Shown in pieces: positions 27,001 to 35,789 of a stretch of DNA of 64,000 nucleotides (position 1 is the first letter of the stretch; each line of letters starts with the position of its first letter). Origin of the DNA: Bacillus solitudinis. Its GTDB lineage: Bacteria > Bacillota > Bacilli > Bacillales > Bacillaceae_D. Location of the stretch: positions 1,582,048-1,646,047 of the forward strand of contig NZ_KZ454943.1 of the NCBI RefSeq assembly GCF_002797395.1, written 5' to 3'. The position numbers were made by a program, and so were the translations under genes. Below the pieces are notes generated by a model. That model was not told the origin of the DNA. It saw only the letters and a list, made by a program, of their open reading frames with translations, and searched no databases.

Positions 27001-29760
27001 ACCAGGTGAAAGCTGGGAAGACGATGTTTGATAAGGTATTGAAATTTCTTCATCATCTAGCATCACTTGAACCTGTTTGACAACCGTACTTGTATCGGTC
27101 GCTTCTACCGTAATAGTAAACTCGCCTTTGTACTCTTTTCCTTCTTCTACATTGGTTTCAATAATAGGAGCTGTATTATCTACCAATACAGTTGAATGTA
27201 ATTCTTCATCCGCATCCTGAACCTTTACAATATGTTCGCCATCAGAGACATTGGTTGTATCCCATTTGTATGTTTTTGAGTTAGCATGGTCTTCTGAAAC
27301 CGCAAACGTAAAATGTTCAAAAGGTCGATAGGTCCCGTCATCTCCCATATCAAAAACTTGGTTAGGATCACTTTTAGACTGATCTCTTAAAATCGTGCCA
27401 TCCGATAAGACTAAGCGTACATTCCGCAAATTATAATCATCACGATTTTCCTCAGATTCCTCTAATTGAAACGGCGATGCTTTATTTCCGGCACGTACTG
27501 TAATCACATTGTCACCTAATTCAAGTCGATCTGCTTCAATTGGTATCGTAATCGTTTCCCATTCTGACATACCCTTATCAAAGATGTGTAAAATCTCATC
27601 TCCCATTGTGATCCCGTTTTGGAAAAAGGTATTAATCCCACTCACTTCATAGGCAAAATAAGCCGTATGTTCAACTGAATTGTACGTGTTTTCAGTAACT
27701 TCTGATTCACCAATAAACAATTTTACATTTTCAGGGGAATCAGTTTGAGAGGTTCCTTTTATTACTTTTTCTCCAGCAAGGATATGACCATTTTTCACAT
27801 TTAACCGAAGCGTTGAATCGTCGAGATTACTGTTCACCCCGATTCTATAGGTATCACTTGTTACCTCATTCGTCCCATCCGAAACGACAAAGTAATAGTC
27901 TACATAGTCCTTGCCGATGATTTCTGCTGAATAAATCGTATGTTGATACTCACTAGCCCCTTTTGGCAAAACGGCTTCAATGTAGTTCGATTGATTATCC
28001 ATACGATAAAATAAGCGTACTGTTTTTACCTCTATATCATCTGATGCTTTTGCTGCAATTTTTATATTTTCTGATTGGTTTACTTCTGTCACATTTGTCA
28101 TATTTTCAATAGTAGGATTAATTGTGTCATCCTCGGTTTGAACAACTTGTTTCGGCACTTGGAATGGTTCGACCGCCCCTGGGGTAGCCGCTTCAATTCC
28201 ACCACTTACCTTAATAAGCTTTGTCGATCCATCTATTGGATACTTATAAATAATCCCTTTATTGGGTTGCGTATCATCAACGTTTGGAGCGTCTTGGTAG
28301 TATGAGACGGCAATTTCTTTTTTTGCATTGGTCGCAACGATGAGACCACGCATGGCGGCGTTTGCCATACCTGCACTGTAAATTCGAACAATATCCTCAT
28401 TTTCAACTAAGTTTACTCCGTAATTCCCATTAAAATCAGCAACGGTTTGCTCACCATTTTGCGAATTAATAATCCAAAATACGAGTGTTTCTTTAGAAGG
28501 GACCACAACATCATCTGGTACCGACGCCCATACAACATCTGATGCCGGATCTGATCCATATCGGTAATTAATTTTATAATCTTTAAAATTGATATCCTTA
28601 TTTGTATTGTTATAGATTTCAACAAACTCATATCCATCTGCAGAGCCTACATTTGTCGAATCTGGTACAATCTCTGTCACAAGAAACTTTGGAACTTTGT
28701 CATAATCGATATCCTCTGTCATAACCGCAATTGTATACTCTTCTGTTTTTGTCTCGTTGATCCCATCTGTTGCTTCAAGATAATAAACGAGGTTCGAATG
28801 GACATCGGTACCAGGAACTTCAGCAGAATAGGTGTGCGGTTCTTCGGATGTTACACTCATTGAAATCGCTGTGAAATCCTCAGTGCCTTCTTCTTTATAA
28901 TAAAGTGTTGCTACTGGGACTGCTTTGTCATCCTTGATTGTCGCTTCCACTATTAACGGAGAAAACGCCTCACCGTTGGTAATAGGTATATGGATAATTT
29001 CTGGTGCTTCTGTGTCTTTTGAAGGACCTGGCATTGTAATAGGTTTTGTGGGAACTTGAACAGCATCAATTGTTCCCGGGGTTGGAGCAGCTAGCCCATG
29101 AAGCTTGTCCATTTTTGTTCCTGACTTTGGATATTTGTACTCAATCCCTGCTCCTGTATTATCATTATCCGTTCCTAAATAAGTAGCATAGTTAATTTCT
29201 GTCCCTTCATAATCGTTAATAACAAGAGCACGGTTTCCTCCGTTCGCAAAACCAGGGAAAACATCCTTAAATTCGACAACTTGCTCCCTTGGTAAATCAA
29301 GATCAAAGTTTTGATTAAATTCAGTTAAATCAAGATCACCAACATTAAACCAAAATACAAGGGTTTCTTGGGGAGCCATCGTCGTCACAGGTAGTTGAAA
29401 TTGTAATTCTTTTCCCGTGTCTGTATAAAGATATGTAAATGAGTACTGTGTTAAAGATAATGGTTGATTCGTATTATTATAGAGTTCAAAGTACTCGTAA
29501 TAGTCGGTCCCTCCGCCCTTTGAATTTGGAGATACTTCCGTAATCAATAACGGTGGAAGGCTATTAAAATCCTCTTCGTCTGATCCTTGTTCTATCCCAT
29601 CAGCAAGAGTATCACTTTCTGTTTCTTGAGTAGAATCAACGTCCTCTGCAAAAATTGTTTGAGCAGGAAACGCTAAACTTAAATTTGAGAAGATAATGGA
29701 GAACGTACAAACAAACAATAGTAATTTCCTTGCTTTTTTTCTTACTTTTTGAATACTCAT
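24016..29760 (-). CDS. Giant SLH-anchored lamin-tail/metallophosphoesterase surface protein
   Basis: 1914-residue exported protein. A signal peptide (about 1-39) precedes two lamin-tail domains (about 70-200 and 354-490; LLITEVSPNS, FLVTEIVPDS), several Ig-like repeats, a calcineurin-type metallophosphoesterase (about 1130-1360; MSDTQYY, HTGDLVDKYY, AGNHDVDY, LSGHYHDAETL), a fibronectin-like region (about 1420-1500), a Pro-rich linker, the same 200-residue module as in the 589-residue protein, and three SLH domains (about 1737-1905). The metal ligands are present, so it is probably an active surface phosphoesterase. Start is the ATG at 29760 preceded by AGGAGG. PhoP-like repeats precede it, which suggests phosphate-starvation control. 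Substrate unknown; nucleic acid or phospholipid esters are plausible. Confidence 0.88.
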   Translation of the reverse strand: MSIQKVRKKARKLLLFVCTFSIIFSNLSLAFPAQTIFAEDVDSTQETESDTLADGIEQGSDEEDFNSLPPLLITEVSPNSKGGGTDYYEYFELYNNTNQPLSLTQYSFTYLYTDTGKELQFQLPVTTMAPQETLVFWFNVGDLDLTEFNQNFDLDLPREQVVEFKDVFPGFANGGNRALVINDYEGTEINYATYLGTDNDNTGAGIEYKYPKSGTKMDKLHGLAAPTPGTIDAVQVPTKPITMPGPSKDTEAPEIIHIPITNGEAFSPLIVEATIKDDKAVPVATLYYKEEGTEDFTAISMSVTSEEPHTYSAEVPGTDVHSNLVYYLEATDGINETKTEEYTIAVMTEDIDYDKVPKFLVTEIVPDSTNVGSADGYEFVEIYNNTNKDINFKDYKINYRYGSDPASDVVWASVPDDVVVPSKETLVFWIINSQNGEQTVADFNGNYGVNLVENEDIVRIYSAGMANAAMRGLIVATNAKKEIAVSYYQDAPNVDDTQPNKGIIYKYPIDGSTKLIKVSGGIEAATPGAVEPFQVPKQVVQTEDDTINPTIENMTNVTEVNQSENIKIAAKASDDIEVKTVRLFYRMDNQSNYIEAVLPKGASEYQHTIYSAEIIGKDYVDYYFVVSDGTNEVTSDTYRIGVNSNLDDSTLRLNVKNGHILAGEKVIKGTSQTDSPENVKLFIGESEVTENTYNSVEHTAYFAYEVSGINTFFQNGITMGDEILHIFDKGMSEWETITIPIEADRLELGDNVITVRAGNKASPFQLEESEENRDDYNLRNVRLVLSDGTILRDQSKSDPNQVFDMGDDGTYRPFEHFTFAVSEDHANSKTYKWDTTNVSDGEHIVKVQDADEELHSTVLVDNTAPIIETNVEEGKEYKGEFTITVEATDTSTVVKQVQVMLDDEEISIPYQTSSSQLSPGEHNLTVIATDTVGNKAEVTVSFAVVNENPNKPVLVSPTNGDSVKGHPNLKVNVTDPTDDDLLVTYYQGFNYNASRLENVKAFKNSTDVEPPQTMVPEGEESFSADDIARVSEIDGDYLTTDSTTQFPYHRFDVTIDDRVDEDDRIELVWSGKSLEGRKVSMYAWNHQMNKWSLVDYKIAGTLDFNLTAEVEVRDFLKDSKINVLIQDEIPSSPDEYDYTFAWMSDTQYYAESYPHIFERQTEWIADMKEEMKIKYVFHTGDLVDKYYQVYQWERADEYMQTLADNDIPYGVLAGNHDVDYVNDDYTEYYKWFGADRFENESYYGGSYKNNRGHYDLISEKGNDYIMMYMGWGITDEDIQWMSDVLKEYPDRLAILSFHEYLLVSGNRSPLGNKIYNQIVEPHANVVAVLSGHYHDAETLIDEIDDNGDGDADRQVYQMLADYQGGPEGGQGYLRLLHFDQDNNKINVNTYSPYLDDYNYYNSDEYPGKDEFSIELDLQVKEKQVATDYFAVNIYTNTEIGKVENVQSGSDTDLEWNGLSNNQLYSWYVVAQDDFTGRTVSDIWTFTKGMDSKPNPSPSNPSPQPNPTPDPGVQPGQVIVDNDAVLVERETTADGKTKVTTTVNKDRFTEMLKKQDGVERVTVNIEKKAGEVGEVKIPASIVKLLTEKNKQAVFEITSRDGIYRFPASEINSEALATELGADADNVMISIFVNVVEGSEVIAQSTSEKIVSEFVEFKILASAGDKEIELDHFNSHVEREILTKDVNSNRATVMKLEADGRYTSVPTLFSKKVATFKSMSNGIFVVVEREVSFTDLQATFWAKEHFDKLASKQIFQGSNGKVMPNQATTRINLAVLISRSLGLEARSEYNGKFTDVKGDEWFMSELEAVVEAGIITGKENGSFDPYAVVTREQAAAMISRAMKYVEFKESKLDKSKQAKAFEDYSRISVYAQSDVNQLLQAGIIDAHASFNPKQSTTRAQMAKMIDEFLQVVEMSN

Positions 29761-29817
29761 GTTAACCTCCTGTTTTATTTTATAATTCAACATTCTTCTA
29801 CAATGCTACAGCTGTTT

Positions 29818-29845
29818 TGTTAAGTGAATTTGAAATTCATGTAAA
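29818..29845 (-). promoter_or_regulatory. PhoP-box-like repeats of the 1914-residue gene
   Basis: On the minus strand TTTACA, TTCAAA and TTAACA occur with a strict 11-base period (5-base spacers), matching the tandem TT(A/C/T)ACA repeats bound by PhoP of Bacillus. A TAGCAT candidate -10 follows about ten bases downstream. Confidence 0.55.
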
Positions 29846-29881
29846 ATAAATCTTATATTTCTCGTCTATTAAAAATAAAAA

Positions 29882-29919
29882 TTAACACTTCTTTACTCCA
29901 TTTTAATAAGGACTTAACA
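29882..29919 (+). promoter_or_regulatory. PhoP-box-like repeats of the HupE-like gene
   Basis: On the plus strand TTAACA, TTACTC, TTAATA and TTAACA start at 29882, 29893, 29903 and 29914 (periods 11, 10, 11). The end repeats are exact PhoP half-sites. No clear -10 could be assigned. Confidence 0.5.
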
Positions 29920-29984
29920 ATTTTTCTTTAAAGTTAGACAGGTACCGACACTATTCTTAGCGAACCAAAGAAGGAGCAAATTCT

Positions 29985-31082
29985 ATGTACCGTAGAAAAC
30001 AGAGCATTATTCATATTTGTTTAGTTTTGTTTTTGTCATTATTGTTTTTTCATACTCCAGTAGCAAACGCACATATGGGTTCAATCGGGTATTCGGATGT
30101 GACGATAGAAGAAAAACATGTGAAGTATGATTTGTTCTTATTGTCGGATCTTGTTGGGGGTTTACTAAATATTGATAAAAATTCCGATGGACAGATGGAT
30201 GCAGGGGAAGTCTCAGAATCGACATCAGCGATAGAACAACTTGTAGTCAATCAATTATCGGTGAGAAATAATGGCGTAGAAGGAAGTGTAACGGTTAAGG
30301 AAGTCGAATTAACAGAACGCTTTAATTTTTCGATGTTCCATATTGAATTGGACTATCAATTCGATCAACCAATTGAGGAATACCAAATTAATTATCATGT
30401 TTTCTTTAATGGAATTGATGATAACCATCAAAACTTCTTGACCGTTGCCAGGGGTGATTATACTGTTGAGCAGTTGTTAACGAAAGATAATCAAACCTTT
30501 CAAGGAACAACTAATGTTGAAAACAGTGAGTTCCATGGCGGTGAGGTTCTTGATTTTTGGGATTATACTATCATGGGAATGGAACATATTTGGGCAGGTA
30601 TTGACCACTTGCTCTTTATTTTTGGGCTTCTGCTTGCAAGGGGAAGCTTCCGTGATTATATCAAGGTGTTGACTGCTTTTACTGCTGGCCATAGTATTAC
30701 ACTAGCGTTAGCAGCACTGGAACTGGTCCTTATTCCTAGCGCCATTATCGAACCTTTAATTGCCCTAAGCATTGTCTACGTGGCTGTTGAGAATATTCGC
30801 GCAAGGACATTCAAATGGCGCTGGCTTATCTCATTAGTATTCGGGCTTATCCACGGGTTTGGCTTTGCAGAAATATTAAGTGGAAAGTTAGGAAGCGATT
30901 TTATTATCCCCCTCCTCTCCTTTAACCTCGGTGTAGAAATTGGGCAAATTGTTGTGTTAATGGTCTTATTGCCCCTTATCTTATACATTTCAAAAATTCG
31001 CTGGCAGCCGCAAATCATTGTTGGTGTTTCAACGATTATTAGCCTCTTTGGATTGTATTGGTTTTTTGAACGAGTGTTCTAA
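29985..31082 (+). CDS. HupE/UreJ-type membrane protein with exported N-terminal domain
   Basis: 365-residue protein with a signal peptide (cleaved near VANAHM), an exported domain (about 30-190) containing an EF-hand-like loop DKNSDGQMDAGE, and a C-terminal HupE/UreJ-like membrane domain of about six helices with GMEHIWAGIDHLLFIFG, TAGHSITLALA, GLIHGFGFAE and FNLGVEIGQ. The conserved histidines suggest a metal-dependent or transport role; homologues are often placed near secreted enzymes, but function is not firm. Start has AAGGAG. It is divergent from the giant phosphoesterase gene, and both promoters carry PhoP-like repeats. Confidence 0.82.
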   Translation: MYRRKQSIIHICLVLFLSLLFFHTPVANAHMGSIGYSDVTIEEKHVKYDLFLLSDLVGGLLNIDKNSDGQMDAGEVSESTSAIEQLVVNQLSVRNNGVEGSVTVKEVELTERFNFSMFHIELDYQFDQPIEEYQINYHVFFNGIDDNHQNFLTVARGDYTVEQLLTKDNQTFQGTTNVENSEFHGGEVLDFWDYTIMGMEHIWAGIDHLLFIFGLLLARGSFRDYIKVLTAFTAGHSITLALAALELVLIPSAIIEPLIALSIVYVAVENIRARTFKWRWLISLVFGLIHGFGFAEILSGKLGSDFIIPLLSFNLGVEIGQIVVLMVLLPLILYISKIRWQPQIIVGVSTIISLFGLYWFFERVF

Positions 31083-31133
31083 AAACAGCTGAGGAACGAT
31101 ACCAAGCAATGAGTGAGCAAGTCGTTTTGTTTT

Positions 31134-31157
31134 AAACCCGCTATGAGCGGGTTTCTC
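31134..31157 (+). terminator. Terminator of the HupE-like gene
   Basis: AAACCCGC and GCGGGTTT arms with a 5-base loop, 52 bases after the stop. The T tail is short. Confidence 0.65.
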
Positions 31158-31202
31158 ATGCGGGCGCGAGACAATCGGGGCCATTGCCGATTCTAGTAGG
31201 TC

Positions 31203-31379
31203 CTATAAAGGTTTGTTTTTCACTTTTTCAGTACCTTCTTCCATAAATTGCTTGAGTTCCTCTTCAATATAGGTTACCAATTCATTCGTTTGGCAGGACG
31301 TATTTTCATATGACTTAATCGCAAGAAGCAATTCAACAAGCTTCTTTTGTTCGGGGGCTCTGTTCGCTACTGTATGCAT
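31203..31379 (-). CDS. Small hypothetical protein
   Basis: 58-residue helical, acidic cytosolic protein (ending EEGTEKVKNKPL) of no family that I recognise. Start is the ATG at 31379 with GGGAG upstream; a six-codon longer frame has no ribosome site. It is a single gene between the HupE-like gene and the kinase-like gene. Composition is typical of a Spo0E- or regulator-sized small protein, but the Spo0E motif SxxLD is absent. Confidence 0.5.
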   Translation of the reverse strand: MHTVANRAPEQKKLVELLLAIKSYENTSCQTNELVTYIEEELKQFMEEGTEKVKNKPL

Positions 31380-31549
31380 AGAAATCTCTCCCTTCAAAAT
31401 AGTAAAACGTATAATAATTCAAAATTCTCGACAATAGAAGATGAAATAGAAAGCTCCTCTTCTCCTTTTCATACCCCATTCTAAAAAATTATTAACAAGA
31501 CGACACAATATTCATTGAAAGAAGGCGTTCATTGTTACGAAGTAAAGTA

Positions 31550-31606
31550 CATAAAAAGCCCTAAACAACTAGACTTGGATGAACAAGCGTGATTGCTTAG
31601 GGCTTA
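31550..31606 (-). terminator. Terminator of the kinase-like gene
   Basis: AAGCCCTAA and TTAGGGCTT arms around a long loop, followed on the minus strand by TTTTTATG. It starts 17 bases beyond the stop of the kinase-like gene. Confidence 0.65.
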
Positions 31607-31622
31607 ACGGAATATAGTCTAC

Positions 31623-32300
31623 CTACTTCTTAAACGTAAAAAGCTTCAAAATAAATTTCGTAAACTCCTCATATGAAGAAAAATACTTATTCCACTGGTT
31701 ATACCACTTTCGGACCGTTTCTAATACCCAAAAAGGAATAGATTTCCCGTCAATTAAATGATAATACTCATCATACGCCTTTTTCAAATGCTCCCACCGG
31801 TAATCATTTCCCGGCTGGATATATTCCGAAACATCAATTATTTTTGCTCTTCCGTTTTGAAGTAATATATTTTTTAAATGGATATCGCGTGGGTTTAACC
31901 CCTTTTCACATACATATTTCCGTGCATCCTCGACATCCTTTATAGCTTGCTTTGGAATATGGATACCTTGGAGAAGGCAATCAAAGAAAGTGGCTCCTTC
32001 CTCATAACTTAAAACTAGGCATCTATCATACGCATCAAAACATGTAGGAAAGAACGGGGACTGCCCTAATAGGTGATATATACTTTCCTCCACTTTTACT
32101 TTTGATGCTTTGTCCTCTGCATACAGTTTAAATGCATACTCTGGTACGGAGAGGGATTGAAATACCGCTGCATCTGTCCCCACACCAATACATTTCAAAT
32201 CATCCGAGGTACCGCTTATGGTTACAGGTTCATTGTTAGGACTCGAAAAAACAGAAATTCGAGAAAGAGAATCAATGGCTACGTTCCATTTCTTTTCCAT
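31623..32300 (-). CDS. Serine/threonine-kinase-like protein (YrzF type)
   Basis: 225-residue compact kinase-fold protein. Visible parts are a glycine loop (GVGTDAAVF, 39-47), the ATP-binding lysine in AFKLY (Lys58), a catalytic loop NPRDIHLKN (Asp139, Asn144), and IIDVSEY replacing DFG (Asp156). The short C-lobe and the GLNPRDIHLKNILL wording match the Bacillus YrzF-like group, whose substrate is unknown. All core catalytic residues are kept, so activity is plausible. It is 110 bases downstream of the PD-(D/E)XK gene on the same strand and may be co-transcribed with it. Confidence 0.75.
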   Translation of the reverse strand: MEKKWNVAIDSLSRISVFSSPNNEPVTISGTSDDLKCIGVGTDAAVFQSLSVPEYAFKLYAEDKASKVKVEESIYHLLGQSPFFPTCFDAYDRCLVLSYEEGATFFDCLLQGIHIPKQAIKDVEDARKYVCEKGLNPRDIHLKNILLQNGRAKIIDVSEYIQPGNDYRWEHLKKAYDEYYHLIDGKSIPFWVLETVRKWYNQWNKYFSSYEEFTKFILKLFTFKK

Positions 32301-32409
32301 ACCATCTCTCCCTTCATGGTCCTTTGCTTCATATAATCTTATATTTATATTAACACCTTAAAAGGGTTTAATATATAACTTTACATTTAGTTGAAAAATC
32401 AAACCCCAC

Positions 32410-33714
32410 TCAGTACCTCTTCAACTCTTCAATCGTTCTCTTGATATCAACGGTTCCATTCACGTTCGTTTGAAGGTAATCCGTGCGCTCTGCAATAGTC
32501 ATCGTTTTACCGCTACCCATTTTTGACGGCTTCTGTAACTGAAGATTTTGTTGTTCAGATAGCTGCAAAACATCTCTCATCGTCGTTGTTCGAAGTTGTT
32601 TCTTGTCTTCGCCTTCTTCTACGCTAACTTTTACACATAGTCTTTTGTGTTCAAGTTGCATATAGTATTTTTGGAGATTCTTCGCTGTCCACCAAAAACC
32701 CCAGAAGCCACCCGACGGATTCGCAACATAGCCCCAATCTCCCTCTAATTCCTTTTGAATCTCCCGATAAAATCCTTGCCATGCGTAATCGTCCCAATCT
32801 ACTAGAGGTTTTGTACGGTAAGCAACGATTGAATCGTCAATCTTTTTTAAATGATGATAGTAATCTAGATAAATTGTATTTTCAACACCCCGTTCTTTAC
32901 CTGCCTTTAATATGCAGAGCATCATATCCCGCTTAAAAGGAAGAAAACCGGCTTCGTTAATCGGACGATAATGACTTTGGTCAGCAATTTTATAATATAC
33001 CGGTAATTGAATAAGATTGGGATACACCTTTTTTACTGCATCCCGGTAGCGCGTGAGCTGATTTGAATGGTCTTTTGTGTACGTTTTATCTTCTATTAAA
33101 ATGGCATATGTATTATTGATAACCGCTAAAATATCAAGAGATTTGAATTGACGTTTAATCTCAATTTCCCTCACCAAAGGAACTGGAACGTTATGATTTA
33201 TAAAGATGGTTGAAATGAACTCAACGGCCGCCTCATGTAGGGGTCGATCGAGCGAACGATGTCTTGGTTCACCCCACAACATCAACCAACATAGAAAAGC
33301 ATCCTGTGACAATTCACTCGTTGCAAATTGAAATAAATTTGGTGGGTCGCTACACTCCGCGTGAATATCCCGAGCATTTTCAAGGAGTCTCTCTACATTA
33401 TGATTTCCGACATACTCCTCCCAGTATCCTCGAGCGAGTAACGAGTCTACTTGAAGAGGGGGCCAGATGACCGAGTCCCGCAGTTCTAATATCCGTCCCT
33501 GCTCATTCGGATATAACAACAGCAAGCGGTCCTCTCCTTGTTGTGCAATCACTTTCGGAGTCAGATCCACAGGCACCATATACCCACACTCAGCTCGGCA
33601 AACAATAGCAGGAAACGCATCAACCACGAACCTACCAGCCTTTGTTTCTTGTATATCCTCTGAAGCATCTTCAATTAAGTCCGCCCCGCAGCGTGGGCAA
33701 ATAAACGATTTCAT
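32410..33714 (-). CDS. Zinc-ribbon plus PD-(D/E)XK nuclease-superfamily protein
   Basis: 434-residue protein. The N-terminus has a zinc ribbon (Cys6, Cys9, Cys39, Cys43; CPRCGADL, then CRAECGY). After a linker, SQDAFLCWLMLWGEP and the core D194-x13-E208-D-K210 (LDILAVIN, then AILIEDKTYTK) with a following Gln (QLTRY) give the PD-(D/E)XK signature of PDDEXK_4-like nucleases. A C-terminal domain of about 200 residues has WW/FW aromatic clusters (GGFWGFWWTAK). Start is the ATG at 33714, six bases after GGGGGAG. Such proteins act on DNA, are often found as orphans, and some work in defence or repair. No methyltransferase or helicase partner is adjacent, so the role is open. Confidence 0.75.
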   Translation of the reverse strand: MKSFICPRCGADLIEDASEDIQETKAGRFVVDAFPAIVCRAECGYMVPVDLTPKVIAQQGEDRLLLLYPNEQGRILELRDSVIWPPLQVDSLLARGYWEEYVGNHNVERLLENARDIHAECSDPPNLFQFATSELSQDAFLCWLMLWGEPRHRSLDRPLHEAAVEFISTIFINHNVPVPLVREIEIKRQFKSLDILAVINNTYAILIEDKTYTKDHSNQLTRYRDAVKKVYPNLIQLPVYYKIADQSHYRPINEAGFLPFKRDMMLCILKAGKERGVENTIYLDYYHHLKKIDDSIVAYRTKPLVDWDDYAWQGFYREIQKELEGDWGYVANPSGGFWGFWWTAKNLQKYYMQLEHKRLCVKVSVEEGEDKKQLRTTTMRDVLQLSEQQNLQLQKPSKMGSGKTMTIAERTDYLQTNVNGTVDIKRTIEELKRY

Positions 33715-33932
33715 ACACATCTCCCCCTTCTGAACTGTAAACGTATGAACAGTGAAAAACCAGCAGCTTACAAAACGAGGTTCCATAACCCCTCCAAAAT
33801 CGTGAAGAAACTCCCTCTAAAAAAGGTTGTTAATCAACCATTCATTAGAAGGAGCAACTATCGCTACTATTATAATACTAGAAGTTGTACATTCAGAAAG
33901 TCTGTAATTTAACACATTACCCCCACTAAATG

Positions 33933-35126
33933 TCAGGCGCTCTGAACCTGGGCTTGAGCTTGAACCTGCGCCTTCCTAGCGATAGCCACACGAAGCGCCG
34001 CAATTCCGATCGTGCTTACAATCATAAGTAAGAGTATCAGCATATCCTTGCCTAATGCTCCACCCCCAAAGATAATCGTATAATAACCATCAGACACATA
34101 GGTTGCAGGAAACCAGCTCCCCAGTGATTGGTAAAATTCCGATAGAATAGCTCTCGGTACAATTACGCCTGAGGTAACTAGTTGTAATGATAAAGACAGA
34201 ATATTAAAAAGCATCCCTCCATTTCCAAAGAGAATGATAAACATTTGCGTCAAACTTAAAAAGGAGAAGAAGCTCAAGGCTTGAAACAACCAGCTTTCAA
34301 AGAACGACGTTTGTGTTTCCATCTGAAATAAACCAAGAAAGCCTAGCGTAATCAGCGCTAAAATAACGGAGACACTTCCATTAATAAGCTGTCTTGCGAT
34401 AAATACAGATGCTTTTGAACATTGCTTAGCAACCACTACCGCTGAACCGTGTAATTGTAAACTCATAATCATCGCACCCACAAAGGAAGAAAGGACGATC
34501 ATCATCGGAACCATCGTAGCAGCAAATCCTTCGACATGATTGGTTTTCTCCAATTGCCCATCAACTACTGTAACAGACATCGATTGAATCACTTCTTCCA
34601 TTGCATGGCTGATTTGAAGAGCCGTATCTTCCATTGGTACAGCTTGCTTAATTCTTTCATTTAGAATTGGCATCATGTTCTCCTGCTTATACAGGTACAA
34701 CGATTCATTAACTTTGCCTGTTAATTCTTTCGAGACTCCTTCCATCGTTTGTTTTGCTATTGTTGCATTGGCCTGATTAATATAATAATTAATAGACGGG
34801 GTAGCATCACTCTGCATCTGTTGTGAAAAATCTTTAGGTATATGTACGACCATATCGACATTTCGATTGTTCATCGCCTCATTAGCCTGATCCAATGAGC
34901 TAAATGTCTGAAGTTTAAATGGTAGTTCTTGTTCAACACTTTCAGAAACACGGGTCCCAATCTGCTCATCCTCATTGACGAGAGCAATTTGAAGCTGATT
35001 TGTTCGTTCGGACACGCCATCATACGCAGTCATCCAAACTGAAAAAAAGATAAGTTGAAAAGCAAAGGCTGTCATAATCCCTACGTAAGCAGTTGGTAAC
35101 TTTAAAAATAGTTTGATTGCTTTCAT
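33933..35126 (-). CDS. ABC-2-type membrane permease (YhgE/Pip-like)
   Basis: 397-residue membrane protein with one N-terminal helix, an exported segment of about 160 residues (about 45-205; contains VNEDEQIGTRVSESVEQE), and about five C-terminal helices. That is the YhgE/Pip or ABC-2 permease layout. No ATPase gene is adjacent, so the export role is unsure. The C-terminus has a Gln/Ala-rich repeat (QVQAQAQVQ). Its ATG is a few bases downstream of AAGGAGAG, and the upstream region has an operator for the adjacent TetR repressor. The pair therefore looks like an inducible efflux or stress module. Confidence 0.75.
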   Translation of the reverse strand: MKAIKLFLKLPTAYVGIMTAFAFQLIFFSVWMTAYDGVSERTNQLQIALVNEDEQIGTRVSESVEQELPFKLQTFSSLDQANEAMNNRNVDMVVHIPKDFSQQMQSDATPSINYYINQANATIAKQTMEGVSKELTGKVNESLYLYKQENMMPILNERIKQAVPMEDTALQISHAMEEVIQSMSVTVVDGQLEKTNHVEGFAATMVPMMIVLSSFVGAMIMSLQLHGSAVVVAKQCSKASVFIARQLINGSVSVILALITLGFLGLFQMETQTSFFESWLFQALSFFSFLSLTQMFIILFGNGGMLFNILSLSLQLVTSGVIVPRAILSEFYQSLGSWFPATYVSDGYYTIIFGGGALGKDMLILLLMIVSTIGIAALRVAIARKAQVQAQAQVQSA

Positions 35127-35151
35127 AACAAAAATCTCTCCTTATATTCAA

Positions 35152-35167
35152 GTAAGTACACACTTGC
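35152..35167 (-). promoter_or_regulatory. TetR operator, permease promoter copy
   Basis: On the minus strand GCAAGTGTGTACTTAC, 14 of 16 bases like the operator before tetR. It lies between the two genes. Confidence 0.65.
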
Positions 35168-35187
35168 ATATTGCTTGAAAAATAATA

Positions 35188-35772
35188 CTAGGGAGTCAAG
35201 CCCCTAGCAAAAAGTAAAACACCTTGCTTTAAAAAATCCTCTCTAGATATACTAATTACTTGATCACCTAATCTTGTTCTAGAAATAAAATAACCAAAGT
35301 TAAGCCAAATAAAGTTCATAGCTTGGGCTTCAAGATCAGTTTCGATGATTTTTCCCTGTTCTTTCATCACTGAAAAATAAGTAACTAGTTTTTGTTTAAG
35401 TATTTTTGGGATTTTTGATACCTCTTCATCTATTTCAGGAAACTTCCCTGCTTCACGAAAACCAATCATCACAAAATCTCGAATGCTATCCATATACTCA
35501 TGATAGTTGACTGCTATTAAAAGTAAGTCCTTTTCTAAATCAAAGGTCATTTTTTCTTGAATAATCTTACCGAGAAAGGGAGCATACGAAAGAGAATCAA
35601 TAGCAGCATTTAAAATCGCCCTTTTATTTCCAAAATGGCGAAAAACCGTTACCTCATTTACTCTTGCCTTTTCAGCAATCGCTTTCGTTGTTGCCCCTTT
35701 ATACCCTTGCTCACAAAACAATTGTAGCGAAGCCGCAATTATTCGCTCTGATGTTGTTTGATTACTGTTCAT
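35188..35772 (-). CDS. TetR-family repressor
   Basis: 194-residue TetR-type regulator. The N-terminal helix-turn-helix reads CEQGYKGATTKAIAEKARVNEVTVFRHFGNK, with the usual TTKAIA, VTVFRHF spacing, followed by a ligand-binding domain of all helices. Start is ATG at 35772 with GAGG upstream; four codons of the longer frame are left out. It precedes the ABC-2 permease on the same strand, and a 16-base palindrome lies in front of each gene, so it probably represses both. Inducer unknown. Confidence 0.9.
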   Translation of the reverse strand: MNSNQTTSERIIAASLQLFCEQGYKGATTKAIAEKARVNEVTVFRHFGNKRAILNAAIDSLSYAPFLGKIIQEKMTFDLEKDLLLIAVNYHEYMDSIRDFVMIGFREAGKFPEIDEEVSKIPKILKQKLVTYFSVMKEQGKIIETDLEAQAMNFIWLNFGYFISRTRLGDQVISISREDFLKQGVLLFARGLTP

Positions 35773-35789
35773 AACTAACCTCACTTATA

